Shown here: positions 37,547 through 46,811 of the stretch, piece after piece
How the letters are laid out: each line of letters opens with the position of its first letter
How positions within the stretch are numbered: the stretch's first letter is position 1
Assembly: GCA_963816435.1 (NCBI GenBank)
Contig: CAWFKS010000005.1
Span: 226,959-290,958 of the forward strand
Length of the DNA: 64,000 bases
Origin: CAWFKS01 sp963816435
Lineage (GTDB): Bacteria > Pseudomonadota > Alphaproteobacteria > Rhizobiales > Rhizobiaceae
Direction of reading: 5' to 3'
Notes under the pieces: model-generated
The model's database searches: none
The model's input: the letters and a program-made list of their open reading frames with translations, nothing else
What the model was told of the DNA's origin: nothing
Translations under genes and position numbers: made by a program

Positions 37547-37589
37547 GCGCCGGCCGCGAAAGCCGGCAACACGACAAGGGGAATTTTCG

Positions 37590-38393
37590 ATGTCACTGGA
37601 AAGCGCTGCAGCGACCGAAGGCCAAACGATCGACCGCGTGAAGATGCAGGTGTCGGAAACCGACGTCGCCATCGAGATCGTCGACATGCACAAATGGTAC
37701 GGCGAATTCCACGTGCTGCGCGACATCAACCTCAAGGTCATGCGCGGCGAGCGCATCGTGGTTTGCGGCCCGTCAGGCTCCGGTAAGTCGACGATGATCC
37801 GTTGCATCAACCGCCTGGAAGAGCATCAGAAGGGCAAGATCGTCGTCGACGGCATCGAACTCACCGACGATCTGAAAAAGATCGACGAGGTGCGCCGCGA
37901 GGTCGGCATGGTGTTCCAGCACTTCAACCTCTTCCCGCACCTCACCATTCTCGAAAACTGCACGCTGGCGCCGATCTGGGTGCGCAAGGTCCCCAAGAGG
38001 GAGGCGGAGGCGACTGCCATGCACTTCCTGGAGCGGGTCAAGATCCCCGAACAGGCCAACAAATATCCGGGCCAGCTTTCGGGCGGCCAGCAGCAGCGCG
38101 TGGCGATCGCCCGCTCGCTGTGCATGAACCCGCGCATCATGCTGTTCGACGAGCCGACGTCCGCGCTCGACCCCGAGATGATCAAGGAAGTGCTGGAGAC
38201 CATGGTCGGGCTCGCCGAGGAAGGCATGACCATGATCTGCGTCACCCACGAGATGGGTTTTGCGCGGCAGGTGGCCAACCGCGTCATCTTCATGGATCAG
38301 GGCCAGATCGTCGAGCAGAACACGCCCGACTTGTTCTTCGACAACCCCCAGCACGAGCGCACCAAGCTGTTCCTCAGCCAGATCCTGCACTGA
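37590..38393 (+). CDS. aapP: General L-amino acid ABC transporter ATPase AapP
   Basis: 267 residues. Walker A CGPSGSGKSTMIR, Q loop GMVFQHFNLFPH, signature LSGGQQQRVAIARSL, Walker B IMLFDEPTSALD, switch His VTHEMGFARQV. Polar amino-acid family ATPase closing the aap operon. Repeat R4 begins directly at its stop codon. Confidence 0.96.
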   Translation: MSLESAAATEGQTIDRVKMQVSETDVAIEIVDMHKWYGEFHVLRDINLKVMRGERIVVCGPSGSGKSTMIRCINRLEEHQKGKIVVDGIELTDDLKKIDEVRREVGMVFQHFNLFPHLTILENCTLAPIWVRKVPKREAEATAMHFLERVKIPEQANKYPGQLSGGQQQRVAIARSLCMNPRIMLFDEPTSALDPEMIKEVLETMVGLAEEGMTMICVTHEMGFARQVANRVIFMDQGQIVEQNTPDLFFDNPQHERTKLFLSQILH

Positions 38394-38490
38394 AGCAATT
38401 CCAGGAAAAGTGGAAACCGGTTTTCCGTCCGGAATTGCGTGAAAACAGGAACTTGGCGCGGTTCATCGATTCCGTGAAATGACGAACCGC
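38394..38490. repeat. Palindromic repeat R4 after aapP
   Basis: First module GCAATTCCAGGAAAAGTGG to CCGGAATTGC (38395-38438), an imperfect palindrome around AAACCGGTTTTCC; second module GCGCGGTTCATCGA to TGACGAACCGCG (38457-38490). It has the same two-module layout as R2 after urtE. Confidence 0.88.
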
Positions 38491-38513
38491 GTCCGGGACG
38501 CGGGGCAGCGCTC

Positions 38514-39731
38514 CTAGCCCACCGCCTCCGCATCGTAGCCGTAGAGCGGGTCGAAACCGGCCGTCAGGCTGCCCGAAGGCAGCAGCGCCAGCACCAGGTT
38601 GCGCGCCGGCACGATCGGGCCGCGCGCGTGGTAGGTGAAGTGCAGGAACGAGGCGCCACGCGCCACCCTCTGCACGCGCGGCCTCCGCAGCGCCTCGAAC
38701 CGCGCCAGCGCCGCCGCCGGCTCGTCGGGCCGGCCGGCGACGAGCTTTGCGAGCATTGCCGCGTCCTCGATTGCCATGGCCGCGCCCTGGGCGGCGAACG
38801 GCGTCGTCGCGTGCGCGGCGTCGCCGATCAGCACCATGCGCCCCTTGTGCCAGGGCGAACCTGCGATGGCGACGTGGATCGGCCAGGCCGTCCATGGCGC
38901 GGCGTCGCGTGCCAGCGTGGAAAGCGGCCCGCCCATCGCAGCCATCGTCCGTTCCAGCCAGGACATGTCGCCGGCATTCGCCCATTGCGCGGCCAGCGCC
39001 GGTCCGTTGCCGAGCGCCACCAGGTTCAGCGCGGAGCCGGCTCGCACCGGGTAGGCGACCAGGTGCAGCGTGGGGTGCATGAAGGCGGTGACGGCGTCGG
39101 CGGGTGCCACGGCCGACAGCAGGCGGCCGGCCGGCGTGTCGAGCGCAACCGTGGTTCGCCAGGCGGTGTGGCCGGTTGGCCGGCTCGGACTGGCGCCGAC
39201 CAGATGGCGCACGTTCGACCAAACGCCGTCGGCGCCAACCAGCAGATCGCCCGTCAGTTCGCAGGTCGAGCCGTTTCCTTCACAGACGGCGGTGACGCCA
39301 TCGGAGGACTGCCGCGCGGTCGCGACGGTCGTGTCCCGCACGAAGTCGATGTGCTCCTCGTCCTCCACCGCCTGCAGCAGCGCCGCCTGCAGGTCGGCGC
39401 GATGGATCACAAGGTAGGGTGCGCCCCAGCGCCGTTCCGCGGCATCCCCGAGCGGAACGGAAGCGAGCTCGCGCAATGTCCTGGCATCGCACAGGCGCAC
39501 CGCGCGCGGCTTCACCGCGGCAGGCAGCAGGCGCGGCAGCACGCCGAGCCGTGCAAGCAATCTCGTTGCATTGGGCGAAAGCTGGATGCCGGCGCCGACC
39601 TCGCCGAGCACGGCGGCACGCTCGCGGATGGCGACATCAAACCCCTGCCTGGAAAACGCCAGTGCCGCGGTCAGGCCGGCAATGCCGGCGCCCGCGACGA
39701 CGACGCGCCTGTCCGGCCGCTTTGACGACAT
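38514..39731 (-). CDS. FAD-dependent aromatic monooxygenase, salicylate hydroxylase-like
   Basis: 405 residues. FAD-binding GAGIAGLTAALAFSRQGF at the N terminus (GxGxxG), the DG motif LLVGADGVWSNVRHL, and the GD motif LIGDAAHATTPFAAQGAAMA that contacts the FAD ribityl. Group A flavoprotein monooxygenases hydroxylate aromatic acids using NAD(P)H. A single-domain enzyme without a neighbouring catabolic cluster, so the substrate is undetermined. Reads convergent with aapP. Confidence 0.85.
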   Translation of the reverse strand: MSSKRPDRRVVVAGAGIAGLTAALAFSRQGFDVAIRERAAVLGEVGAGIQLSPNATRLLARLGVLPRLLPAAVKPRAVRLCDARTLRELASVPLGDAAERRWGAPYLVIHRADLQAALLQAVEDEEHIDFVRDTTVATARQSSDGVTAVCEGNGSTCELTGDLLVGADGVWSNVRHLVGASPSRPTGHTAWRTTVALDTPAGRLLSAVAPADAVTAFMHPTLHLVAYPVRAGSALNLVALGNGPALAAQWANAGDMSWLERTMAAMGGPLSTLARDAAPWTAWPIHVAIAGSPWHKGRMVLIGDAAHATTPFAAQGAAMAIEDAAMLAKLVAGRPDEPAAALARFEALRRPRVQRVARGASFLHFTYHARGPIVPARNLVLALLPSGSLTAGFDPLYGYDAEAVG

Positions 39732-39749
39732 CGCCCGCCGGTGCCGTGC

Positions 39750-39998
39750 TCAGGCGGCGCGCGACAAATAGAGGCAGCCTTCCGGTCGCGTCTCGTCGGC
39801 CCTCAGGGCGGGATTGTAGCGGTAGAGCGTCGAGCAATAGGGGCAGACCCGTTCGCTTTCGTCGCCCATGTCGAGGAACACGTGCGGGTGGTCGAAGGGC
39901 GGATTGGCGCCCACGCACATGAACTCCTTCACGCCGATCTCGATCGTGGAATGTCCCGCGCTGTTCTGGAAATGCGGTGTGCCGTGATCGTGCGCCAT
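39750..39998 (-). CDS. NDUFS6-like zinc-finger protein (complex I accessory subunit homologue)
   Basis: 82 residues from MAHDHGTPHFQN. Core: EFMCVGANPPFDHPHVFLDM and ESERVCPYCSTLYRYN, giving Cys, His and a CxxC zinc site. This is the zf-CHCC domain shared with the mitochondrial complex I subunit NDUFS6 and with alphaproteobacterial complex I accessory proteins. It would bind the peripheral arm of NADH dehydrogenase. The nuo operon is not in the window. The frame upstream to 40193 is not coding. Confidence 0.85.
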   Translation of the reverse strand: MAHDHGTPHFQNSAGHSTIEIGVKEFMCVGANPPFDHPHVFLDMGDESERVCPYCSTLYRYNPALRADETRPEGCLYLSRAA

Positions 39999-40072
39999 GC
40001 TGGTTCCCTGTCTCGTCGTTGCCGACCCTGTCGCCTGCGGTTTGGGACAAAATCGCACCGTTTGCAAGGCGC

Positions 40073-40663
40073 TCAGCCCAGCACCTCGAATTGTCCGAGG
40101 ATCCACACCACTTCGGCAACGAGCGCCAGCGCCACGAGGATCTGGTGGAAGCGCTCGTTCTTCACGAACATGGCGGCGACGGCGAGACCGCACAGCACCG
40201 CCTGGCGCACCGGGTAGTAGATGCCGAAGGAATGGAAATGCTCCGCGCCCTTCACCGCCGTGTCGACGAGGTCGATGGCGAACAAGCCCGCCAGGAGCCC
40301 GTAGAACCAGTGCTGGCGCGAATGGAAGTACTGCCGGAAGCCGGAATACTCGTCCATGCGGTCAGGGAACACGATGGCGCAGGTGAAGAAGATGAGGGCT
40401 GCGTAGAAGATGACGAAGAAATAGACCTCGAACGTCCACACCTGGATGCGCGACAGGCCGAACTCGAACCACCAGAAGTGGATCACGGCCAGGATGAGAT
40501 AGAGCGCCCAGCCCAGATGCACCGAATAGACCTGGTCGCGCAGCGGATGCTGGACGAAGCGGGCGAGCCCGGTCAGCAGCCGCGTCACGGACAGGCCCGT
40601 CACGATGCCGACGATGACACGCACATGAAAGAAAAGCTCCTGCGGGGAGGGGCCGGCATCCAT
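40073..40663 (-). CDS. Polytopic membrane protein, possible partner of the iGluR-like channel
   Basis: 196 residues with about six predicted membrane segments (VRVIVGIVTGLSVTRLLTGL, YLILAVIHFWWFEFGL, VYFFVIFYAALIFFTCAIVF, WFYGLLAGLFAIDLV, AVLCGLAVAAMFV, ILVALALVAEVVWIL) rich in aromatic residues. No recognised family. Its ATG lies one base after the stop of the ionotropic-receptor-like gene, so the two are almost certainly co-translated. Confidence 0.7.
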   Translation of the reverse strand: MDAGPSPQELFFHVRVIVGIVTGLSVTRLLTGLARFVQHPLRDQVYSVHLGWALYLILAVIHFWWFEFGLSRIQVWTFEVYFFVIFYAALIFFTCAIVFPDRMDEYSGFRQYFHSRQHWFYGLLAGLFAIDLVDTAVKGAEHFHSFGIYYPVRQAVLCGLAVAAMFVKNERFHQILVALALVAEVVWILGQFEVLG

Positions 40664-40664
40664 C

Positions 40665-41783
40665 CTACGGGTCCTCGCCGAAATATTGAGTGTGAAGCTG
40701 CTCGATGAAGTCGCGCTCGTGCAGCCCGAGCACCTCCAGCGTCAGGGGGCGCGTGAGCTGGCTGCGGCGCGTCAGGCCGAACCCGTACTTGTCTGGCTCG
40801 AAGATCGGGCCGACGACGTCGAGGTTCGCCTCCGGGTGGGTGTGCGAATAGTATTCCAGCACCGGCCCGTCGCCGATGATCGCGGCGAGGTCGCCGTCCT
40901 TCAGCGCGGCGACGGCTTCCTCGATGTCCTTGTAGGAGTGCCGCTCCAGGCCTTCGCGGCGCGCGAACTCCTCGGCCACCGAACCGGTGAACACGCCGAT
41001 GTCTCGGCCGCGCAGGTCCTCGACCGTGTTGATCTCGCTGGTCAGCGACAGCGTGGTCATGACGCTGGTCACCGTCGACGTCACGTAGGCGAGCACTGCG
41101 ATGCCGCAGACCAGCCATATGCCCTGCCAGATGCGCCCCATCCAGCCGAACAGGTTCTTCCGCGACGGGGGCCGCCCGGTCGTGGCGACCGACATCACGC
41201 TGTAGAAGCTTTCCGCCATGCCCTCGCGCCACGCCTTCGGGAACGCCGGGTCGAAGCGCCGGTCGAACAGCGTCAGGATGAAGGTGGCGACGATGATGAC
41301 CAGCGCCAGCCACGCATAGGCGCGCAGGAACCCGGCATCGGCCAGTCCGGTCACGAGGTCGCCGAAGCTGGTGTCGCGTTCGCGATCGACCATGATGCGC
41401 ATGCCGGCATCGAACCAAGGCTGCGTGAAGTCGATGCGCTCGGCGCGGCCCTGGGTGATCGTCAGATTGGTGACGGCGACGTCGACCTCACCGCTCTCGG
41501 TGGCGGCGAGCAGCGCCGAAATCGTCTTGTAGGGACGGTAGCGGTAGTCGATGCCGCGCGCCTTCGCCAGCGCCTCCCACAAGTCGATGGCCATGCCGGT
41601 GTAGTGGCCGTCCTTCTCCATCACGAAAGGCGGGCTCATGTAGAGCCCGACATCGACGGTCTCGGGCGTCGTCGTCCCGGCGTCCTGCGCCTGGGCGGTC
41701 AGCGGTGCTGCCATGAAGAGCGCGAGCAGGGTCACGATCAGGCGTAGAGGGGCCAGGGCGTGTCTGGTCGAGGTGTATGTCAT
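40665..41783 (-). CDS. Prokaryotic ionotropic glutamate receptor-like channel
   Basis: 372 residues. Signal peptide to about residue 32; ligand-binding lobe S1 (40-135) with the receptor motif NLTITQGRAERIDFTQPWF, in which Arg114 aligns with the amino-acid-binding Arg of iGluRs; first membrane helix 155-173; pore loop 190-206 (ESFYSVMSVATTGRPPSRK); last membrane helix 218-240 (WQGIWLVCGIAVLAYVTSTV); lobe S2 (245-370) with Asp305 in AAIIGDGPVLEYY. This is the S1-M1-P-M3-S2 order of GluR0. The filter reads TTGRPP rather than TVGYG, so K+ selectivity is not implied. The distal SBP-type protein could alternatively be a sensor. Operon with the downstream membrane protein. Confidence 0.85.
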   Translation of the reverse strand: MTYTSTRHALAPLRLIVTLLALFMAAPLTAQAQDAGTTTPETVDVGLYMSPPFVMEKDGHYTGMAIDLWEALAKARGIDYRYRPYKTISALLAATESGEVDVAVTNLTITQGRAERIDFTQPWFDAGMRIMVDRERDTSFGDLVTGLADAGFLRAYAWLALVIIVATFILTLFDRRFDPAFPKAWREGMAESFYSVMSVATTGRPPSRKNLFGWMGRIWQGIWLVCGIAVLAYVTSTVTSVMTTLSLTSEINTVEDLRGRDIGVFTGSVAEEFARREGLERHSYKDIEEAVAALKDGDLAAIIGDGPVLEYYSHTHPEANLDVVGPIFEPDKYGFGLTRRSQLTRPLTLEVLGLHERDFIEQLHTQYFGEDP

Positions 41784-41962
41784 CGAATCGGCGGTATCCC
41801 TCGGTCATTCCTGCCGAAAACACCTACCGCCGAACCGTAAGCGTCTCGTGAACACCGTCATGATAAGCATAAAGACCCGTGCTATCGTCGCGGCGAGCAA
41901 GCCGTTACTGTCGCGGCGGGTGCAGACCGCGCGGGCTGAAGCAGGAGCAACAGGGCATTTCG

Positions 41963-44183
41963 ATGGACGCCGTCAACGAGTTGAAGCCGGTACACAGCGA
42001 GTTCGCGAGCACCGCCACCCCGTCGGTGGAGGGTCCCGAGGCGAGCCCCGACCGCTTCGTCAACCGCGAGTTCTCCTGGCTGCAATTCAACCGCCGCGTG
42101 CTCGAGGAATCGCGCAACCCCAATCACCCGCTGCTCGAGCGCCTGCGCTTCCTGTCGATTTCGGCCGACAATCTCGACGAGTTTTTCATGGTCCGCGTCG
42201 CCGGTCTCGCCGGGCAGGTGCGCGAGGGCATAGTCACCCGCTCGGCCGACGGGCGCACGCCCGCCCAGCAGCTCGACCAGGTGCTGGTCGAGGTCGGGCG
42301 GCTGCAGACCGAGCAGCAGGAGTGCCTGTCGGAACTGATGGCGCTTCTCAAGAAGGAGCGCATCGAAACGATCCGCGCCGACGCGCTGACGCGCGATGAC
42401 AAGAACTGGCTGGAAGACCATTTCCTGGAAGCGATTTTCCCGGTTCTGACCCCGCTGTCGATCGACCCCGCGCACCCGTTTCCGTTCATCCCCAATCTCG
42501 GCTTTTCCATCGCGCTGACGCTCGGCAATCCGAAGGACAAGCAGGAAATGACGGCGCTGCTGCGCCTGCCCGTCGCGCTCAAGCGCTTCGTGCGCCTGCC
42601 GGACAAGCGCTCGCACGTACGCTTCATCGCGCTGGAAGAGGTGGTCGGCATGTTCATCGGCCGTCTGTTTCCCGGCTACCACGTCAAGGGATCGGGCACG
42701 TTCCGCATCATCCGCGACAGCGACATCGAGGTCGAGGAAGAGGCCGAGGATCTCGTGCGGCTGTTCGAATCCGCGCTCAAGCGGCGGCGCCGCGGCCAGG
42801 TCATCCGCATCGAGTTCGACGAGCAGATGCCGGCGCCGCTGCGCGACTTCGTCGCCTCCGAGCTCGGCGTCCACGCCAACCGCATCTCGATCCTCAAGGG
42901 ACCGCTCGCGGTCAACCAGATCTCGGAGATCGTCTCGGTGGCGCGCGACGACCTCAAGTTCGAGCCCTACAATCCGCGCTTTCCCGAGCGCATCCGCGAG
43001 CACGGCGGCGATTGCCTGGCCGCCATCCGGGAGAAGGACATCATCGTCCACCATCCCTACGAATCCTTCGACGCCGTCGTTCAGTTCCTGCGCCAGGCGG
43101 CGGCCGACCCGGAAGTGCTGGCCATCAAGCAGACGCTCTACCGCACCTCCAACGACAGCCCCATCGTGCGCGCCCTGGTAGACGCGGCGGAGGCCGGCAA
43201 GTCGGTGACCGCGCTCGTCGAGCTCAAGGCGCGCTTCGACGAGGAGGCCAACATCCGCTGGGCCCGCGACCTCGAACGCGCCGGCGTGCAGGTGGTGTTC
43301 GGCTTCATCGAGCTGAAGACCCACGCCAAGATGTCGCTGATCGTGCGCCGCGAGGAAGGCAAGCTCAGGAACTACGTCCACCTCGGCACCGGCAACTACC
43401 ACCCGATCACGGCGCGCATCTACACCGACCTGTCCTATTTCACGACCGACAGCGAGATCGCGCGCGACGTGGCGCAGGTGTTCAACTTCATCACCGGCTA
43501 CGCCGAGCCGACATCCGAGATGCGGCTGGCGATCTCGCCGTTCACGCTCCGAAACCGCATCTGCGGCCACATCGCCGACGAGATCGAGCACGCAAAGGCG
43601 GGCCGGCCGGCGCAGATCTGGATGAAGATGAACGCGCTGGTCGATCCCGACCGTCATCGACGCGCTCTATGCCGCCAGCCGCGCCGGCGTCGAGATCGAC
43701 CTGGTGGTGCGCGGCATCTGCTGCCTGCGCCCGCAGGTGCCCGGCCTTTCGGAGAACATCCGCGTCAAGTCGATCATCGGCCGCTTCCTCGAGCACAGCC
43801 GCATCTTCTGCTTCGGCAACGGCCACGGCCTGCCGTCCGACGAGGCGATCGTCTATATCGGCTCGGCCGACATGATGCCGCGCAATCTCGACCGCCGCGT
43901 CGAGACCATCGTGCCGCTCACCAACGGCACCGTGCACGAGCAGGTGCTGGACCAGATCATGCTGGGAAACATCATGGACAACCAGCAGAGCTTCGAAGTA
44001 TTGCCTGACGGCACCTCCAGGCGCATGGCGCCGGAGGAGGGCGAGGAACCTTTCAACGCTCAGGAGTATTTCATGACGAATCCGAGCCTTTCGGGCCGCG
44101 GCACGTCGTTGAAGTCCCACGCGCCGAAAAGGATCGCCCGTCACCGCCGCAAGAAGAAAGAGCAGGCTGCTTCCTCCGCATGA
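41963..44183 (+). CDS. ppk1: Polyphosphate kinase 1 (one frameshift)
   Basis: 739 residues after removing one C from CCC near 43649 (GATCCCGACC). It polymerises ATP gamma-phosphate into polyphosphate. Blocks: RFVNREFSWLQFNRRVLEES at the N terminus, LTPLSIDPAHPFPFIPNLGF, catalytic-His region VELKARFDEEANIRWA and ELKTHAKMSLIVRREEG with the autophosphorylated His, and YVHLGTGNYHPITARIYTDL. The C-terminal domain after the frameshift (VIDALYAASRAGVEIDLVVR) is conserved and intact. Stop overlaps the ppx ATG. Confidence 0.95.
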
Positions 44184-45697
44184 TTTCCTCCTCGCAGGGC
44201 CGACTGCAGGACCGTCGGCCGCTGTCGGTCATCGACATCGGCTCGAACTCGATCCGTCTCGTCATCTACGAGGGCATCGCGCGCTCGCCCACCGTACTGT
44301 TCAACGAGAAGATGCTGGCCGGCATCGGACGTGGCGTGGTGACCACCGGCAAGCTCGATCCCGACGGCGTCAACCGTGCCGTCGACGAGTTTCGGCGCTT
44401 TCGCGCGCTGACGGAGCAGGCGGGTTCGGAAAGCCTGCACGTCATCGCCACCGCTGCCGCCCGCGACGCCGAGAACGGGCCGGACTTCATCGAGCGCGCG
44501 GAAGACATCCTCGGCACGGAAATCCGCATCCTGACCGGCCGCGAGGAAGCGCGGTACGCCGCCTTCGGCGTCATCTCCGGCTTCCACGACGCCGACGGGA
44601 TCACCGGCGACCTCGGCGGCGGCAGCCTTGAGCTCACCGATGTCACCAAAGGCGAGATCGCCGACGGCATCACGCTGCCGCTCGGCAGCCTGTCTCTCCA
44701 GGAAATGGCGAAGAACTCCACCTCGTCTGCCGGCAAGCTGGCGCGCAAGGAACTCGCCAGGGCGCCGTGGCTGAAGGCGGGCGAGGGGCGGGCCTTCTAT
44801 TGCGTCGGCGGGACGTGGCGCAATCTCGCCCGTCTCCACATGCTGTCGACCGGCTACGGCCTCGCCGTCATGCATCACTACGAGATGGACACGACGGCCT
44901 CGGCCGACTTCCTGGCCCAGGTCGCCAAGGGCGATCTCGACAAGATCAAGGGCATCGAGCGCATCTCCAAGAGCCGGCGCGCGCTGCTGCCCTACGGCGC
45001 CGTCGTGCTGCAGGAGATCGTGCGCGCCATCAAGCCGTCGAAGATCATCATCTCCGCGCTCGGCGTGCGCGAGGGCTATCTCTATTCGCTACTGACGCCC
45101 GAGCAGCAGCAGACCGATCCGCTGATCTCGGCGGCCGAGGAAATCGCGCTGCTGCGCTCGCGGTCGACGACCCATGCGCAGGAACTGGCGGACTGGACCG
45201 GCACCACCTTCGCCGCTCTCGGCGTGGAGGAAACGGTCGACGAGGCGCGCTACCGCCGCGCCGCGTGCCTGCTGGCCGATATCGGCTGGCGCGCCCATCC
45301 CGACTATCGCGGCACCCAGTCGCTCAACATCATCGCGCACGCCTCCTTCATCGGCATCGACCATCCCGGCCGCGCCTTCATCTCGCTGACCAACCTGTTC
45401 CGCCACGTAGGCATCTACGACGATGCGGTGTCTCCGGAGATGCGGGCGCTGGCGACGCCGCGCTACTACGAGCGCGCCAAGCTGCTGGGCGCGCTGTTCA
45501 GGGTCGTCTACCTGCTGAGCGCTTCGATGCCCGGCATCATCCCGCGCCTGATCTGGCGCCGGAAGGAAGACGGCACCCTGGCGCTGCTGGTGCCGAAGAG
45601 CCACGAGGCGCTGATCGGCGAACGCCCGCGCGGGCGCATGGCGCAGCTCGCCAAGGTGTCGGGCCTGAAGCTGGAACTGGCCGTGGAGCCGGGCTGA
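44180..45697 (+). CDS. ppx: Exopolyphosphatase/guanosine pentaphosphatase Ppx
   Basis: 505 residues. Actin-fold Ppx/GppA motifs: SVIDIGSNSIRLVIYEGI (phosphate-1), GDLGGGSLELTDV (phosphate-2), IISALGVREGYLYSLL. The C-terminal HD-like helical domain (RRAACLLADIGWRAHPDY) is present. It degrades polyphosphate and pairs with Ppk through an ATGA overlap, setting polyphosphate levels. Convergent with the hydrolase gene. Confidence 0.94.
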   Translation: MISSSQGRLQDRRPLSVIDIGSNSIRLVIYEGIARSPTVLFNEKMLAGIGRGVVTTGKLDPDGVNRAVDEFRRFRALTEQAGSESLHVIATAAARDAENGPDFIERAEDILGTEIRILTGREEARYAAFGVISGFHDADGITGDLGGGSLELTDVTKGEIADGITLPLGSLSLQEMAKNSTSSAGKLARKELARAPWLKAGEGRAFYCVGGTWRNLARLHMLSTGYGLAVMHHYEMDTTASADFLAQVAKGDLDKIKGIERISKSRRALLPYGAVVLQEIVRAIKPSKIIISALGVREGYLYSLLTPEQQQTDPLISAAEEIALLRSRSTTHAQELADWTGTTFAALGVEETVDEARYRRAACLLADIGWRAHPDYRGTQSLNIIAHASFIGIDHPGRAFISLTNLFRHVGIYDDAVSPEMRALATPRYYERAKLLGALFRVVYLLSASMPGIIPRLIWRRKEDGTLALLVPKSHEALIGERPRGRMAQLAKVSGLKLELAVEPG

Positions 45698-45729
45698 GCC
45701 CGGCCCCGCGCCAGAGAAAATATATCGCG

Positions 45730-46708
45730 TTATCCGCTGGTTAGGTCACACGATTTCAGAAACGAGTCGATTTCCGAGAACAGCTCCGCGTGGTGGCCGA
45801 TCCAGATGTGGCCGCCGGTCGGGTAGACCACCAGCTTTGCTCCGCGGCACCTGCGCGGCGATGTAGCGCGCGCCGTCCAGCGTGCCGAAGCGGTCGTCTT
45901 CCAGCGAAATCGCTACCGTCGGCGCGGTGATCTTCTCCAGTTCCTGCTTCGCCGGATCGGCGGCAAGAACAGCATCGTTCAGCAGGCCCTTCGCCCTGCG
46001 GCTTACCGGCAGGATCTCGCGCAGGATGCGTTCGGCGCGTTTGCGCTCGTCCGGTGCGGCGGCGGCGATAAGCGCCGGGTCGGTCGCGAGCATCGTGGCG
46101 TACATCTGGTCGCGCATCAGCTGCATGGCCGACCAGAACAGGAAGTCGGAGTTTAGCATGGCGCGCATCGCCCGTTCCTGCATCGGGCTCATCGGTTGCC
46201 ATGCCGGGCGCTCCGGCGCATAGGTCGCCGGAACCAGCGGCAACGAGCGCGCTGCATCGGTCGGGATGGCGGATGGCGAATTCGATTGCCGGCAGGGCGC
46301 CGGCCGAGCCGCCGACCACCGGGAGCCTGTCGATGCCGAGCGCATCGAGCAGTTCGACGAACTGGTCGGCCTGATTGGCGGTGGATGCTTCGGCCGGAAA
46401 GTCGGTGCGCAATAGCCGAAACGAGAGGGTGAATCAGCCGGTAGCCGAGATCGACCAGCGGGGAGGCCATCGAAAGCCCCTGGTCGAAGCCGCCGCCCGT
46501 GCCGTGGATCATCAGCAGCGGCGGCCCATCTCCGGCGACCGCGTATTCCAGTGTGCCGAAGCGCGTCGAAACGGTCTCGCTGCCGCTCGAAACCCGCGCG
46601 TTCGCCTCGCCGATCGCCTCGCGGTAGGAGGCTGCGAGCCGCGCCGCCGGTGATCGCGACCCCGCCGGCCGCGGCCGCGCCCACCAGCAAGCTCCTGCGC
46701 GAGATCAT
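45730..46708 (-). CDS. Secreted alpha/beta hydrolase, heavily frameshifted
   Basis: About 325 residues when five indels are repaired: insertions near 46642, 46242 and 45837, deletions near 46420 and 46405. The N terminus MISRRSLLVGAAAAGGVAIT looks like a signal (twin-Arg RR). Reconstructed blocks: LLMIHGTGGGFDQGL (oxyanion HG), VVGGSAGALPAIEFAIRHP, in which GGSAG is the nucleophile elbow GxSxG, and TGGHIWIGHHAELFSEIDSF with the catalytic His. Substrate unknown. The indel load is the highest in the window relative to length, so it may be a real pseudogene or a badly called region. Confidence 0.65.
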
Positions 46709-46811
46709 GGTCGTGCTCCGTCGCCCGTGTGACGAAACACAATGGCGCGAACAGTCCTGCCGCGCGTTGACGGGGATCAAGCTCCACAAGCAGCGCCGGA
46801 GCCGACGCGGG

